Source: Nonomuraea endophytica
Lineage (GTDB): Bacteria > Actinomycetota > Actinomycetes > Streptosporangiales > Streptosporangiaceae
Assembly: GCF_014203235.1 (NCBI RefSeq)
Contig: NZ_JACHIN010000021.1
Coordinates: 104,198 to 168,197 of the forward strand
Reading direction: 5' to 3'
DNA: 64,000 nt
The position numbers and the translations under genes are program-made. How positions within the stretch are numbered: the stretch's first letter is position 1; every line of letters starts with the position of its first letter. The notes under the pieces are model-generated. The model was not told where the DNA came from. It made no database searches and was given only the letters and a program-made list of their open reading frames with translations. Below are positions 33,011-41,349 of the stretch, piece by piece.

Positions 33011-34201
33011 ATGAGCCTGGGTCTGCCCATGAGCCGAGAAGGCGCCGACTATGAGCTCCGAGCACGCGCGGAGGAACGCGACCGCATCTCGGGCGACCTT
33101 CTCGACCTGGATGCCCACAACACCTACCAGCTGCTCAAGGGCGCCACCCTGCGGGGCGCCACGGCGAGCAGGTGGGCCGCCGCGCAGGCGTCGGTGGCCG
33201 CGATGTGGGCGTTGTACGACCTCTACCGCGCCGTGCTCAGGCAGGCGGAAGAGGTACGGGCCCGCCGCGGCAAACCGGGCACCGCGGAACTGGCCGAGAT
33301 CACCGCGCTGCTGACCGGCCCCTCCGTCGTGCTCAAGGCCGCGGCCAAGCCCGTGGAGCAGCGCACGCTGGGCGAGGCGGAGCCAGACGAGCTGCTCACC
33401 CTCGACCAGACGGTGGCCAGGATGGACGCGGCGTTCGGCGAGATCGCCAAGACGCTGCAGGACGTCGACGCGGTCTGGAACCCCGCCCTGCCGCGCATCG
33501 AGCGGGCCGAGGCGAGCGCGCAGGCGCTCGCGACGCTGACCGCCGAGGTGGGCGAACGCCTGGACCTCAGCGCGGTCGAGTCCGACCTCGCGCGCGTGCG
33601 CGCGCAGGTCGTCGAGGACCCCATCGGCTGCGCCCCGCCCGGCCCCGAGCTGGACCGCCTGACCAAGCTCCTCGACGCGAGCCGCGCCGACCTGGAGCGC
33701 GCCGTGCGCGCCAAGCGCGACTACACAGCTCGCCGCGACCGGCTGCTGGCCGCCATCGACACGGTACGGCAGGCCGAGGCGGAGGCCAGGATGGCCCACG
33801 GCCAGGTCGTCGTCAAGATCGTCCTCCCGCCGTCCGCGGTGCCCAGGAACCGCCTGCAGGACCTCCTCGCCCACCTCGCCGGCCTCGACGCCGCGACCGA
33901 GGGCTGGCTCACCAGAGCGGCCCGCCTCGACGCGCTGGAGAAGGCCGCCGCCGAGGCCGCCGACAAGGCGCGGGCCGGCACGCGGGCGCTGTTCGGCCTC
34001 ATCGGCCGCCGCGACGAGCTGCGCGGCAGGCTCACCGCCACCCAGGCCAAGGCCGCCAGGGTCGGCCTGGCCGAGAACACCGAGTTCACCCGTCTGTACG
34101 AGCGGGCGCGCCAGATCCTCTGGAGCGCCCCCTGCGACCTGAGGCAGGCGTCCACCGCCGTCGACCTCTACCAGAACGCCATCCATGGAGGCAGCCGATG
34201 A
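33011..34201 (+). CDS. helical coiled-coil protein, first gene of PknG operon
   Basis: 396 residues, almost entirely alpha-helical by composition (long Ala/Glu/Arg/Leu runs such as AEASAQALATLTAEVGERLDL and ADLERAVRAKRDYTARRDRLL). No signal peptide, membrane segment or enzyme motif. GGGGAG lies 5 bases before ATG 33011; a GTG 3 bases earlier is less well placed. The stop overlaps the pknG start. It is probably a cytoplasmic scaffold or regulator for the kinase (context only). Confidence 0.72.
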   Translation: MSLGLPMSREGADYELRARAEERDRISGDLLDLDAHNTYQLLKGATLRGATASRWAAAQASVAAMWALYDLYRAVLRQAEEVRARRGKPGTAELAEITALLTGPSVVLKAAAKPVEQRTLGEAEPDELLTLDQTVARMDAAFGEIAKTLQDVDAVWNPALPRIERAEASAQALATLTAEVGERLDLSAVESDLARVRAQVVEDPIGCAPPGPELDRLTKLLDASRADLERAVRAKRDYTARRDRLLAAIDTVRQAEAEARMAHGQVVVKIVLPPSAVPRNRLQDLLAHLAGLDAATEGWLTRAARLDALEKAAAEAADKARAGTRALFGLIGRRDELRGRLTATQAKAARVGLAENTEFTRLYERARQILWSAPCDLRQASTAVDLYQNAIHGGSR

Positions 34202-36327
34202 TCAAGTGTGCCCAGCCGGGCTGCCCGGGCACCATCGAAGAGGGCTACTGCGACACCTGCGGCCACGCGGCCGCCACCCCACCCGCCGCGCAGAGCGCCT
34301 CCCCGGCCACCGGTCCACTGAGCACGCCCATGAGCACGCCGGTCAGCGGCCCGGTGAGCCGCTCGACCGGCGGCCGGCTGGCCGACGCGCTGGAGGACCT
34401 GCCGCCGGTGCCCGTCGTCAACCCCGACGACGTGGTGCTCAAGGACCCGCAGGTGGCCGAGGAGAAGCGATTCTGCACCTCGTGCGCCCAGCCGGTGGGC
34501 CGGGGCAGGGACGGGCAGCCCGGCCGCGCCGACGGGTTCTGCCCGAACTGCCGCACCCGCTTCTCCTTCAGCCCCAAGCTGGTCGAGGGCGACCTGGTCG
34601 GCGGCCAGTACCAGGTGCGCGGCGCGATGGCGCACGGCGGCCTCGGCTGGATCTACCTGGCCACCGACGAGAACCTCGACGGCAAGCCGGTCGTGCTCAA
34701 GGGCCTGCTCAACACCAACGACCCCGAGGCCCTCGCGGCGGCCGAGGCCGAACGGCGCTTCCTCACCTCCGTCGACCACCCGAACATCGTCGACATCATC
34801 AACTTCCAGCACCACGACGGCCTCAGCTACATCGTCATGGAGTTCGTCGGCGGCCAGTCGCTGCACCAGCTGCGCCGCCAGGGCCTGCTCCCGATGCGCG
34901 ACGCGCTCAAGTACGGCAGGGAGATCCTGCGCGCCTTCGGCTACCTGCACGAGCAGGGCCTGGTCTACTGCGACCTCAAGCCGGCCAACGCCATCCGCGT
35001 CGGCAAGCGGCTCAAGCTCATCGACCTGGGCGCGGTCCAGCGGCTCGGCTCGCCGCCCGGCACGTCGTGGGTGACGGTCGGCTACCACGCGCCCGAGCTG
35101 GACACCCAGCCCGCCTCCGTGGTCTCCGACCTCTACACCGTGGCCAGGACGCTGGCGGTGCTGGCCGTGCCGAACTTCAGCCCCGCGCGCGGGCGCAAGG
35201 AGAACCCGCTGCCGGCCGACTGCGGGCACGAGTCGTTCACCCGGCTGCTGCGCCGGGCGACCGCTCCCGAGCCGCTCGCCCGCTTCCAGAGCGCGGCGGA
35301 GATGGAGGAGCAGCTCACCGGCGTGCTGCGGGAGATCAGCGCGGCCGCGGAGGGCGTGCCGTTCCCGCAGGTGTCCGGGCTTTTCGGCCCGGAACGGCTG
35401 GCGGCGGGCGCGGCCCTGTCCCCCGATCCGGCCCGCGTCTTCGCCGAGCTGGATCCGCTGGAGGCCGCGGCGGCGATGCCGGTGCCGCTGGCCGACCCGG
35501 CCGACCCCGCGGCCGGCGCGCTGGCGGGACTCGCCGGCCGCTTCCCGCAGCAGCTGCTCGCCCAGGTGGAGGCGATGCCGCAGACGCCCGAGACCATGCT
35601 GACCCGGATCAGGCTGCTGGCCGAGACCGGCGGGCCCGAGGCCGGGCAGGCACTCGCCGACGCCGCCGGCACGCTGGGCGGCGACTGGCGGCTGACCTGG
35701 TATCGGGGCGTCCACGCGCTGGCCACCGGCCACGCCGACGCGGCCGCCGGGCTCTTCGACGAGACCTTCACCATGCTGCCCGGCGAGCTCGCGCCCAAGC
35801 TGGCCTACGCCCTGGCCCTGGAGGCCGCGGGCAAGGACGCCGGACGCTGGTACGAGACCGTCTGGCGTACCGACCGCTCCTACGTCAGCGCCGCCTTCGG
35901 CCTGGCCAGACGGTATCTGGCCGCGGGTGACACCGCCTCGGCGGTACGCGTGCTCGACCAGGTCCCGGCCAGCTCCAGCCACCGGGTGGCCGCCCAGCTC
36001 GCCTGCGTGGCCGTCAGCGCCCGCACCCAGGTGGGCGACCCGCGCGAGATCGCCGGCGCCGCCGACCGCCTCGACGCGCTGACCGACCTCGACCAGAGCC
36101 GCCGCGACGGCATCCTGGCGGAGGTCCTGACCTCGGCGCTCGGCTGGCTCGCGAGCTCGGGCCCGCCGTCCGGCCTGACGATCGCCGGCGGGGCGTTCAC
36201 CGACGAGAGCGTGCGCGGCCAGCTGGAGGGCATCTACCGCCGCCTGGCCCACGCCGCGACCTCCCGCCGCGACCGCCACGCCCTGGTCGACCGGGCCAAC
36301 GCCGTCCGGGTGAGGACGTGGGTATGA
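34198..36327 (+). CDS. pknG: serine/threonine protein kinase PknG
   Basis: 709 residues in PknG order. The N-terminal zinc-ribbon or rubredoxin-like part has CPGTIEEGYCDTCGH and the pair CTSC...CPNC (about 98-123). The kinase domain (about 145-400) has VVLKGL for the ATP lysine, the catalytic loop YCDLKPANAI with Asp259 (no HRD arginine, as in PknG) and DLGAV in place of DFG. A C-terminal TPR-like helical domain follows (about 450-709). No membrane anchor. In mycobacteria PknG controls glutamate metabolism in response to amino acids sensed by GlnH and GlnX, both encoded downstream here. ATGA overlaps on both sides support one transcript. Confidence 0.95.
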   Translation: MIKCAQPGCPGTIEEGYCDTCGHAAATPPAAQSASPATGPLSTPMSTPVSGPVSRSTGGRLADALEDLPPVPVVNPDDVVLKDPQVAEEKRFCTSCAQPVGRGRDGQPGRADGFCPNCRTRFSFSPKLVEGDLVGGQYQVRGAMAHGGLGWIYLATDENLDGKPVVLKGLLNTNDPEALAAAEAERRFLTSVDHPNIVDIINFQHHDGLSYIVMEFVGGQSLHQLRRQGLLPMRDALKYGREILRAFGYLHEQGLVYCDLKPANAIRVGKRLKLIDLGAVQRLGSPPGTSWVTVGYHAPELDTQPASVVSDLYTVARTLAVLAVPNFSPARGRKENPLPADCGHESFTRLLRRATAPEPLARFQSAAEMEEQLTGVLREISAAAEGVPFPQVSGLFGPERLAAGAALSPDPARVFAELDPLEAAAAMPVPLADPADPAAGALAGLAGRFPQQLLAQVEAMPQTPETMLTRIRLLAETGGPEAGQALADAAGTLGGDWRLTWYRGVHALATGHADAAAGLFDETFTMLPGELAPKLAYALALEAAGKDAGRWYETVWRTDRSYVSAAFGLARRYLAAGDTASAVRVLDQVPASSSHRVAAQLACVAVSARTQVGDPREIAGAADRLDALTDLDQSRRDGILAEVLTSALGWLASSGPPSGLTIAGGAFTDESVRGQLEGIYRRLAHAATSRRDRHALVDRANAVRVRTWV

Positions 36328-37148
36328 CCTGTCCCCTCTGCGCGGCGTCGGTGCTGCCGTCGGACTCCTTCTGCGAGGCCTGCGGCCACCCGCTCAACGC
36401 CCCCACGTGTACGGCGTGCGGCACCCCCACCGTGGACCCCGAGGGCTACTGCGAACGCTGCGGCCTGCGCCAGCCCTCCGCCCGCGACCACGAGGAGGCG
36501 GCTCTGGAGACGGGCGCCGCCGGGGTGACCGACAAGGGGCTGCGCCGTATCCGCAACGAGGACGCGATGGCGCTGCTGGAGGCGGGTGGCACGACCGTGG
36601 CGGTGGTGTGCGACGGCGTCGCCTCCTCGCCCAGGGCCGACGAGGCTTCGGCTGCGGCCGTCCAGACCGCCTCGGCCGCGCTCGCGGGTGGCGCCTCCTC
36701 GGAGGAGGCGTTCAAGCTGGCCTTCCGCGCCGTCGCCGATCTGGCCGACGACCCGGTCAACCCGCCGGCCTGCACCTATGTCTCGGCCGTGGTGGGCGGC
36801 GGGCGGATCACGCTGGCCTGGGCCGGCGACAGCCGTGCGTACTGGCTGCCGGGCTGGACCCAGCTGACCGTGGACGACGCCGCGCCCACCGGCGAGATCA
36901 CCGCCTGGCTCGGCGCCGACGCCGGGCCGGTCGAACCGCATGTGCGGACCTTCGCGCCCAGCGAGCCGGGCCTTCTGTGCGTGTGCACGGACGGCCTGTC
37001 CGGTTACCTCGGCGACGGTGTGCCCGACGCGGGCGAGCCCCAGGCGCTCGCGCGCGACCTGCTCAAGCACGCGCTCGACGCGGGCGGGCGGGACAACGTG
37101 ACCGTCGTTCTGATCCCCGTGAATCCCCTAGGAGGCACTGATGGCTGA
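36324..37148 (+). CDS. PP2C-type protein phosphatase with N-terminal double zinc ribbon
   Basis: 274 residues. Four CxxC pairs in the first 50 residues (CPLC, CEAC, CTAC, CERC) form two zinc ribbons. The phosphatase domain follows: TDKGLRRIRNEDA, VAVVCDGVASS, ITLAWAGDSRAYW, CVCTDGLSGYLG and the terminal GGRDNVTVVLIP carry the PPM metal-binding aspartates. It removes phosphate from Ser/Thr, and placed after pknG it probably opposes that kinase. ATG 36324 overlaps the pknG stop; its own end overlaps the vWA gene by 8 bases. Confidence 0.92.
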   Translation: MTCPLCAASVLPSDSFCEACGHPLNAPTCTACGTPTVDPEGYCERCGLRQPSARDHEEAALETGAAGVTDKGLRRIRNEDAMALLEAGGTTVAVVCDGVASSPRADEASAAAVQTASAALAGGASSEEAFKLAFRAVADLADDPVNPPACTYVSAVVGGGRITLAWAGDSRAYWLPGWTQLTVDDAAPTGEITAWLGADAGPVEPHVRTFAPSEPGLLCVCTDGLSGYLGDGVPDAGEPQALARDLLKHALDAGGRDNVTVVLIPVNPLGGTDG

Positions 37149-38415
37149 CTTCAGGCTGAATATCGACCAGAACAAGTTCCTGCCGACCGACGGCCGCGAG
37201 GTGCACGCCGTCCTGACCATTGAGTCCTCCGGGACCGTCACCAAGGACACGGGGCCCGCGGAGGCCGCGGAGATCATCATCATCGACGTGTCCGGCTCCA
37301 TGAGCGGGAGCAAGATCAGGGATGCCAGGGAGGCCGCTTCCGCGGCGGTGCAGGCGCTGCGCGACGGCGTGCACTTCGCGGTGATCGCCGGCAACCACGA
37401 GGCCGCGGTGATCTATCCGCAGAGCGGCAGGCTGGTCCCGGCGCACGGCGCGTCGCGCAAGGAGGCGCTGGGCGCGATCAGGCGGCTGGGCGCCGGTGGC
37501 GGCACCGAGATCGGCCGGTGGCTCCAGCTGGCCGAGAACCTGTTCCGCTACCACCCGAACGCCATCAAGCACGCGATCCTGATGACCGACGGGCAGAACA
37601 ACCAGAGCGCCGACGTCTTCGCCAGGGCGCTGCAGTCCTGCGAGGGCAGGTTCGTCTGCGACAGCCTCGGCATCGGCGAGGACTGGGTCCCGGCCGAGCT
37701 GCGCAAGGTGGCCGAGGCGCTGCTGGGCACCTCCGCCTTCGTCAGGAACCAGGGCGACCTGGCCGCGTTCTTCCGCGACCTGACCCAGCAGTCGATGGGC
37801 AAGACCGTGGCCGAGCTGGCACTGCGTCTGTGGGCGCCGCAGAACTCGCGGATCAAGTTCGTCAAGCAGGTCAACCCCACCCTGGTGGAGCTCACCGGCA
37901 AGCGCACCGACGTGAACCCGCTGACCGGCGACTACCCGACCGGCTCCTGGGGCGCCGAGGAGCGCGTCTACCACCTGTGCGTCGAGCTCGACCAGCCCGG
38001 CCAGATCGGCAACGAGATCAGGGCCGGCTGGGTGAAGCTCGTCCTGCCGGACACGCAGGAGGTCTTCGCCAGCGGCAACGTGCTGGCCCAGTGGACCGAC
38101 GACCTCGCCCTGTCCACCCAGCTCAACCCGAAGGTCGCCCACTACAGCGGCCAGGCCGAGATGGCCGCGCTGATCCAGGAGGGACTCAGCGCCCGCGACG
38201 CCGGTGACCTGGACACCGCCACCGCCCGCCTGGCCAGGGCCAGGAAGATCGCGGTCGAGTCCGGCCACGGCGACACCGCGAAGCTGCTGGACAAGGTGGT
38301 CGAGTTCGACTCCTCCGGCACCGCCAGGCTGCGCCGCCAGGTCGACAAGGCCGACATGATCGAGCTCGACACGGGCTCGGTGCGCACCAGCAAGCTGAGG
38401 AAGGAGGAGGGCTGA
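37141..38415 (+). CDS. von Willebrand factor A domain protein
   Basis: 424 residues. The vWA domain (about 35-220) has a complete MIDAS, IIIIDVSGSMSGSKI (DxSxS), then a Thr in GAGGGTEIGRW and Asp in LMTDGQNN. Beta-rich and helical parts follow, with a C-terminal helical tail (LARARKIAVESGHGDTAKLL). No signal peptide or membrane segment, so a cytoplasmic binding platform is expected. TAGGAGG lies just upstream of the ATG. It may assemble the operon's kinase, phosphatase and FHA proteins (inference). Confidence 0.9.
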   Translation: MADFRLNIDQNKFLPTDGREVHAVLTIESSGTVTKDTGPAEAAEIIIIDVSGSMSGSKIRDAREAASAAVQALRDGVHFAVIAGNHEAAVIYPQSGRLVPAHGASRKEALGAIRRLGAGGGTEIGRWLQLAENLFRYHPNAIKHAILMTDGQNNQSADVFARALQSCEGRFVCDSLGIGEDWVPAELRKVAEALLGTSAFVRNQGDLAAFFRDLTQQSMGKTVAELALRLWAPQNSRIKFVKQVNPTLVELTGKRTDVNPLTGDYPTGSWGAEERVYHLCVELDQPGQIGNEIRAGWVKLVLPDTQEVFASGNVLAQWTDDLALSTQLNPKVAHYSGQAEMAALIQEGLSARDAGDLDTATARLARARKIAVESGHGDTAKLLDKVVEFDSSGTARLRRQVDKADMIELDTGSVRTSKLRKEEG

Positions 38416-39089
38416 TGGCCACCTGCCCGAACGGGCACCCGTCGGGCGCCGACGACTACTGCGACGTCTGCGGCACCCAGATGTCCGTCGGGAGGGTCGC
38501 GGCCTCCCTCCCCACCCAGGTCGCCGCGGCCCAGCCCGCGGGCGGCGAGCTGTGCCCGGTGTGCCAGGCGCCGCGGGCCGGGCAGTTCTGCGAGGTCTGC
38601 GGCCACGACTTCAACGGCCCCGCCGGCGCGCAGGGCCAACCCGTCCTGACCTCTCCCGGCCCCGGCGCGCCCGCGTCCCCGCCGACGCGCTGGGAGGCGA
38701 TCGCCGGCGCCGACCGGGCCTACTTCAACGAGATCATCGCCGAAGGCGGTCCCGACGCGGCCGCCATGGCGTTCCCGCCGTACTGCCCGGAACGCTCGTT
38801 CGCGATGGCCGGCCAGCACGTGCGGATCGGCCGGCACCGGTCCTCGGGCGGCAACGACCCTGAGATCGACCTCAGCGGCCCCCCACAGGACCCGGGCGTC
38901 TCCCACCTGCACGCCGTCCTCCTGCTCAGGGACGACGGCGGCTGGGACCTCGTCGACCCCGGCTCCGCCAACGGCACCCGCGTCAACGGCAAGCTGCTCA
39001 AGCTCAACGTGCCGGTGCCGGTGAAGCCGGGCGACCGCATCCACGTGGGCGCGTGGACCGTCATCACCATCCGCGAGAACACGCCATGA
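38415..39089 (+). CDS. FHA-domain protein with double zinc ribbon
   Basis: 224 residues. Zinc-ribbon cysteines: CPNG, CDVC, CPVC, CEVC in the first 75 residues. The C-terminal FHA domain (about 130-220) has VRIGRHRSSGG, VSHLHAVLLL and DPGSANGTRVNG, the Arg/Ser/His and Asn-Gly motifs that bind phosphothreonine. In mycobacteria PknG acts through the small FHA protein GarA; this protein may be its counterpart, though the GarA-type N-terminal threonine motif is not seen. Its first base is the last base of the vWA stop. Confidence 0.9.
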   Translation: MATCPNGHPSGADDYCDVCGTQMSVGRVAASLPTQVAAAQPAGGELCPVCQAPRAGQFCEVCGHDFNGPAGAQGQPVLTSPGPGAPASPPTRWEAIAGADRAYFNEIIAEGGPDAAAMAFPPYCPERSFAMAGQHVRIGRHRSSGGNDPEIDLSGPPQDPGVSHLHAVLLLRDDGGWDLVDPGSANGTRVNGKLLKLNVPVPVKPGDRIHVGAWTVITIRENTP

Positions 39090-40489
39090 CGATCGTCCAG
39101 CCCACCACCTCGCCGCCGCCCGCGCAGTCCCAGACCGCGGTCCCGGCGCCGGTGGTCACGCAGCACGCCGTCTCACGCCACAGCGTGCCCGGCCGCGTCC
39201 GCACCCTCACCGGCGCGGTGCTGATCGCGCTCGCGATGCTGTCGGCGCTGCTCGCCTTCGGCAGCGGCAGCGCCCGCGAGGGCCTGCGGGTGATCGGCCA
39301 CGACTCCGGCCCGCAGGTCGTCGCCACCGCCGGCCTCTACCTCGGGCTGAGCGACATGGACGCGCAGGTCGCCGACGTGCTGCTCATGGGCAGCGAGTAC
39401 GGCGAGCGCCGCACCACCGCCATGACCCAGTACGAGAAGCGCCGCACCGAGGCCAACCAGGCGCTGCTGGACGCGTTCGAGCTGGCCGACGGCGACCCGG
39501 CGGAGCGGCTCACCATCCAGTCCGTCCTGGACGGCCTGGGCCGCTACGAGCGGCTGGCCGGCGAGGCCCTGCTGCTGAACACCCAGTCGGACCACCGCGC
39601 GGGCGAGACCCCGGAGGCGGTGCTGCGCGTCTACCGGCAGGCCACCGACCTGATGCGGCTGGAGCTGCTGCCGAAGGCGTACAACCTGACGCTGGAGAGC
39701 GGCACGATCGTGCGCCGCACCCACGACGAGGAGACCGCGGCCGTCCGGCTGCTCATGCTCGGGCTGATCGCCGCGCTGGTCGCGGCCGGCGGCCTCTTCG
39801 TGGCCCTGCAGCTCTATCTGGCCCGAGCCTTCCGCAGGCGGCTGGCGCCCGCGCTGCTCGTCGCGACCGGGCTGACCGTCATCGCCGGGCTGGTCGGGGT
39901 GGCCGTGCTGGGACAGGTGCTGCAGTCGATCGCATCTGCCAAGCGCGACGGCTTCGACTCGGTGCTGACCACCGCCCGCGCCCGCGCCATCGGCAACAGC
40001 CTCCACGCCGACCAGGCACGCTACCTGCTCGACCCGGCCAGGGCCGACACCTACGAACACGCCTTCCTCGACAAGTCCCAGTCGCTCGTCTACGCCGACG
40101 GCGGCAACGTCGAGGCCTATCACGCCACCCTGGCCAAGAACGGGCGGATCAGCCTGGGCCTGCTGGCCCCGGTCCGGGCCAACATCGCCGGCAACTTCGC
40201 CGCCTACCGGCGCTTCCAGGAGGCCGACGGGCGGATGCGCGCGCTGGCGACCTCGGGGGCCAAGCCGCAGGCCGTCTCGGCCAAGCTCGACGAGCTGGCC
40301 AAGAGCTTCACCGCGTTCGACAGGGAACTGGTGACGGTGGGCGAACGCTACGAGGCGACGTTCACCAAGACCGTCGCCGCCGGTGACGGGGCGCTGGACG
40401 GCCTGTGGCGGCTGGCGCCGTGGGCGCTCGGCGCGGCCGCTGTCCTGATCGCCGCCGGCGTGTGGCCCCGGCTGAGGGAGTACCGATGA
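39086..40489 (+). CDS. glnX: GlnX-like membrane sensor protein
   Basis: 467 residues from ATG 39086 (ATGA overlap). The N-terminal 40 residues are Pro/Thr/Gln-rich; then a membrane helix (LTGAVLIALAMLSALLAFGSG), an extracytoplasmic helical domain of about 170 residues, two central helices (about 225-285), a second external helical domain (about 290-440) and a last helix. The four-helix-type external domains resemble chemoreceptor sensors. Position before a GlnH-type lipoprotein and in the pknG operon matches mycobacterial GlnX, which relays GlnH binding to PknG; the identity rests on synteny and topology. Confidence 0.75.
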   Translation: MTIVQPTTSPPPAQSQTAVPAPVVTQHAVSRHSVPGRVRTLTGAVLIALAMLSALLAFGSGSAREGLRVIGHDSGPQVVATAGLYLGLSDMDAQVADVLLMGSEYGERRTTAMTQYEKRRTEANQALLDAFELADGDPAERLTIQSVLDGLGRYERLAGEALLLNTQSDHRAGETPEAVLRVYRQATDLMRLELLPKAYNLTLESGTIVRRTHDEETAAVRLLMLGLIAALVAAGGLFVALQLYLARAFRRRLAPALLVATGLTVIAGLVGVAVLGQVLQSIASAKRDGFDSVLTTARARAIGNSLHADQARYLLDPARADTYEHAFLDKSQSLVYADGGNVEAYHATLAKNGRISLGLLAPVRANIAGNFAAYRRFQEADGRMRALATSGAKPQAVSAKLDELAKSFTAFDRELVTVGERYEATFTKTVAAGDGALDGLWRLAPWALGAAAVLIAAGVWPRLREYR

Positions 40490-41298
40490 GGCGGCTGCGG
40501 ATCGCGGCGCTGGCCGTACTGGCGCTCGTGACCGCGTCGTCCTGCGGGACCGGCGGGGTCGAGAGCGTGATGGGCAAGGACACGATCAGGATCGGCGTCC
40601 GTACCGACCTGCCGGGGATCGGCGTGCGCACGGCGGACGGCGGGTTCGCGGGCTTCGACGTGGACGTGGCCCGCTACCTCGCCAACAAGCTCGGGGCGCG
40701 GCCGGAGTTCGTGCCGGTGCTGGCCGCCGACCGGGAGAAGGTGCTCGCCGACGACCGGGCCGATCTGGTGCTGGCCACGTTCTCCATCACCCAGGAACGC
40801 AAGTCCCGGGTGTTGTTCGCCGGTCCTTACCACCTGTCGTACCAGGACATCCTGGTACGGCCCGACGAGAATGACATCAAGAACGTCCGGGACCTGGCGG
40901 GCCGGCGGATCTGCGAGGTGCAGGGCGCCAACGCCGGTCAGCGGGTGGTCGAGGAGCGCAAGGTGGCCGCCCAGCTCGTCCCGGTGCCCGACTACGGCAC
41001 CTGCCTGGAGCACCTGAAGTCCGAGCAGGTGGACGCCATCACCACCAACGACATCATCCTCGCTGGCCTGGCCGCGAAGGACGGCTCCGGCCTGCGGCTG
41101 CTCAACGCGCGCTTCAACGAGCAGCGGACCGGCGTGGGCCTGCGGGTGGGCGACGTGGAGGGCTGCGAGGCGGTCAACCGCGCGATCACCGACATGTACC
41201 AGGACGGCACGGCCAAGTCGCTGCTCAAGAAGTGGTTCGGCACGACCGGGCTGGACTTCTCGACGGTCGCGGTGCCGCAGTTCGAGGGCTGCTCTTAG
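40486..41298 (+). CDS. glnH: GlnH-like amino-acid-binding lipoprotein
   Basis: 270 residues. The signal peptide MRRLRIAALAVLALVTASSC ends in a lipobox with Cys20. The mature protein is a type II periplasmic-binding fold of the polar amino acid family: DTIRIGVRTDLPGIG, GFDVDVARYLANKLG, LATFSITQERKSRVLFAGPY and DAITTNDIILAGL. No ABC permease or ATPase genes are adjacent, so it is a sensor rather than a transport component, as for GlnH of the mycobacterial PknG pathway (Asp/Glu-type ligands). It is the last gene of the operon; a strong terminator follows. Confidence 0.9.
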   Translation: MRRLRIAALAVLALVTASSCGTGGVESVMGKDTIRIGVRTDLPGIGVRTADGGFAGFDVDVARYLANKLGARPEFVPVLAADREKVLADDRADLVLATFSITQERKSRVLFAGPYHLSYQDILVRPDENDIKNVRDLAGRRICEVQGANAGQRVVEERKVAAQLVPVPDYGTCLEHLKSEQVDAITTNDIILAGLAAKDGSGLRLLNARFNEQRTGVGLRVGDVEGCEAVNRAITDMYQDGTAKSLLKKWFGTTGLDFSTVAVPQFEGCS

Positions 41299-41306
41299 GA
41301 CACGGA

Positions 41307-41338
41307 CGCGCGGGCCCGGCGGCGTCCGGGCCCGCGTG
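41307..41338. terminator. bidirectional hairpin between convergent genes
   Basis: Perfect 11-bp stem CGCGGGCCCGG/CCGGGCCCGCG with a 6-base loop, extended by two further pairs. It lies between the glnH stop and the sigma-factor stop. No T-tract, typical for actinomycete terminators. Confidence 0.8.
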
Positions 41339-41349
41339 CGTCGGTGAAC

